Origin: Agelaius tricolor
Taxonomy: Eukaryota; Chordata; Aves; Passeriformes; Icteridae
Direction of reading: 5' to 3'
Length of the DNA: 64,000 bases
Assembly (NCBI GenBank): GCA_023055355.1
Contig: JALJCS010000002.1
Span: 85,275,001-85,339,000, forward strand
Shown: piece after piece, positions 63,632-64,000 of the stretch
How the letters are laid out: every line of letters starts with the position of its first letter
How positions within the stretch are numbered: the first letter of the stretch is position 1
Program-made: the position numbers and the translations under genes
Notes under the pieces: generated by a model
What the model was told of the DNA's origin: nothing
What the model saw: the letters and a program-made list of their open reading frames with translations, nothing else
The model's database searches: none

Positions 63632-64000
63632 TGTATTAGCTGGGGCTTGGCTCCCGGTTGACAGCCAGCCTGGCACGGCTGCTGGCTCCTGGTTCCTGCT
63701 GTGGGCCAGGACACAGGGCAGGCTCACGCTGGCTTGTAAGGAATCCTGTGGACATATCCCATGCTGCTTCTCTGTTGAGTGGGTGCAGCCACCAGTAGTG
63801 CAGTCATTCCTGAGGAATTGGGATTTAAAAGGGCGTAGGCAGTGCTTGGCAGGCTGTAAGTTTGAGGTATTGGTTAATTAAATTCCTTGTAGGTTTTCCC
63901 TTCATGATAATGCTAAATCCAGGGATAAGTTGTCCTGGCAACAGCTTTGGCTACCGTTCTTTCCACCCTTGCTTTTAGGATTGTGATTAGAGGTACTTGA
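63632..64000 (+). mobile_element. Candidate LTR start, cut by window end
   Basis: Immediately after the CR1 tail, the composition changes abruptly to G+C-rich with several CpGs. The block starts 'tgtattagctggggcttggc' and contains 'cctggcacggctgctggctc'. It has a TATA-like 'atttaaaa' near 63823-63830, followed by 'gggcgtaggcagtgcttggc'. A TG start, CpG content well above background and a TATA-like box suggest the 5' part of a fairly young LTR. No polyadenylation signal or end is seen before 64000, so orientation and identity are unproven. Confidence 0.45.

Overview
This is nuclear DNA from a bird, most likely a songbird (passerine). The evidence is the repeat content. There are about a dozen pieces of CR1, the dominant avian LINE, with its typical 3' end and (ATTCTGTG)-type tail. 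There is one tRNA-Ile-headed, CR1-tailed SINE, and there are several long terminal repeats (LTRs) resembling passerine endogenous-retrovirus LTRs. I named the repeat families from memory of their consensus sequences, not from a search.

I find no cellular protein-coding gene, no exon with convincing coding signal and no structural RNA gene in the 64 kb. The open frames are short, lack recognisable domains and are mostly antisense to one another. The only ones with recognisable protein content are reverse-transcriptase remnants of CR1. The window reads as intergenic or deep intronic sequence. It is A+T-rich and CpG-poor, with CpG-richer islands only where younger retroelements lie (about 9.5-10.2, 29.05-29.6 and 63.63-64.0 kb).

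Layout. 0-6.4 kb: three CR1 ends, and at 1.0-1.13 kb a cluster of homeodomain-like TAATTA cores with an octamer site. 9.8-10.25 kb: an ERV LTR on the minus strand with an 88-bp TTCTA array inside it. 12.9-14.5 kb: a 137-bp unit present twice in direct orientation, 96% identical and exactly 1410 bp apart. 19-22 kb: two CR1 copies of one subfamily. 22.8-24.9 kb: an old, decayed CR1 interrupted by a younger, internally deleted CR1. 28.1-29.9 kb: a composite of ERV/LTR-like sequence with a 109-bp GGGAA array. 30.8 kb: the SINE. 37.0 kb: a CR1 end. 46.2-47.25 kb: a nearly complete solo LTR with an imperfect target-site duplication, set in a C-depleted block (about 45.3-48.05 kb). 48.9-49.9 kb: two CR1 ends. 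53.3-54.5 kb: the longest single CR1 copy, with a broken reverse-transcriptase catalytic site. 63.1-64.0 kb: two CR1 ends in tandem, then what looks like the start of a CpG-richer LTR cut off by the window edge.

No operon, defence system, CRISPR array or other gene system is present. The interest lies in repeat nesting, array expansion inside LTRs, two long perfect or near-perfect inverted repeats, one unexplained young duplication and a few stretches that may be conserved non-coding elements. All of these need an alignment or repeat search to settle.
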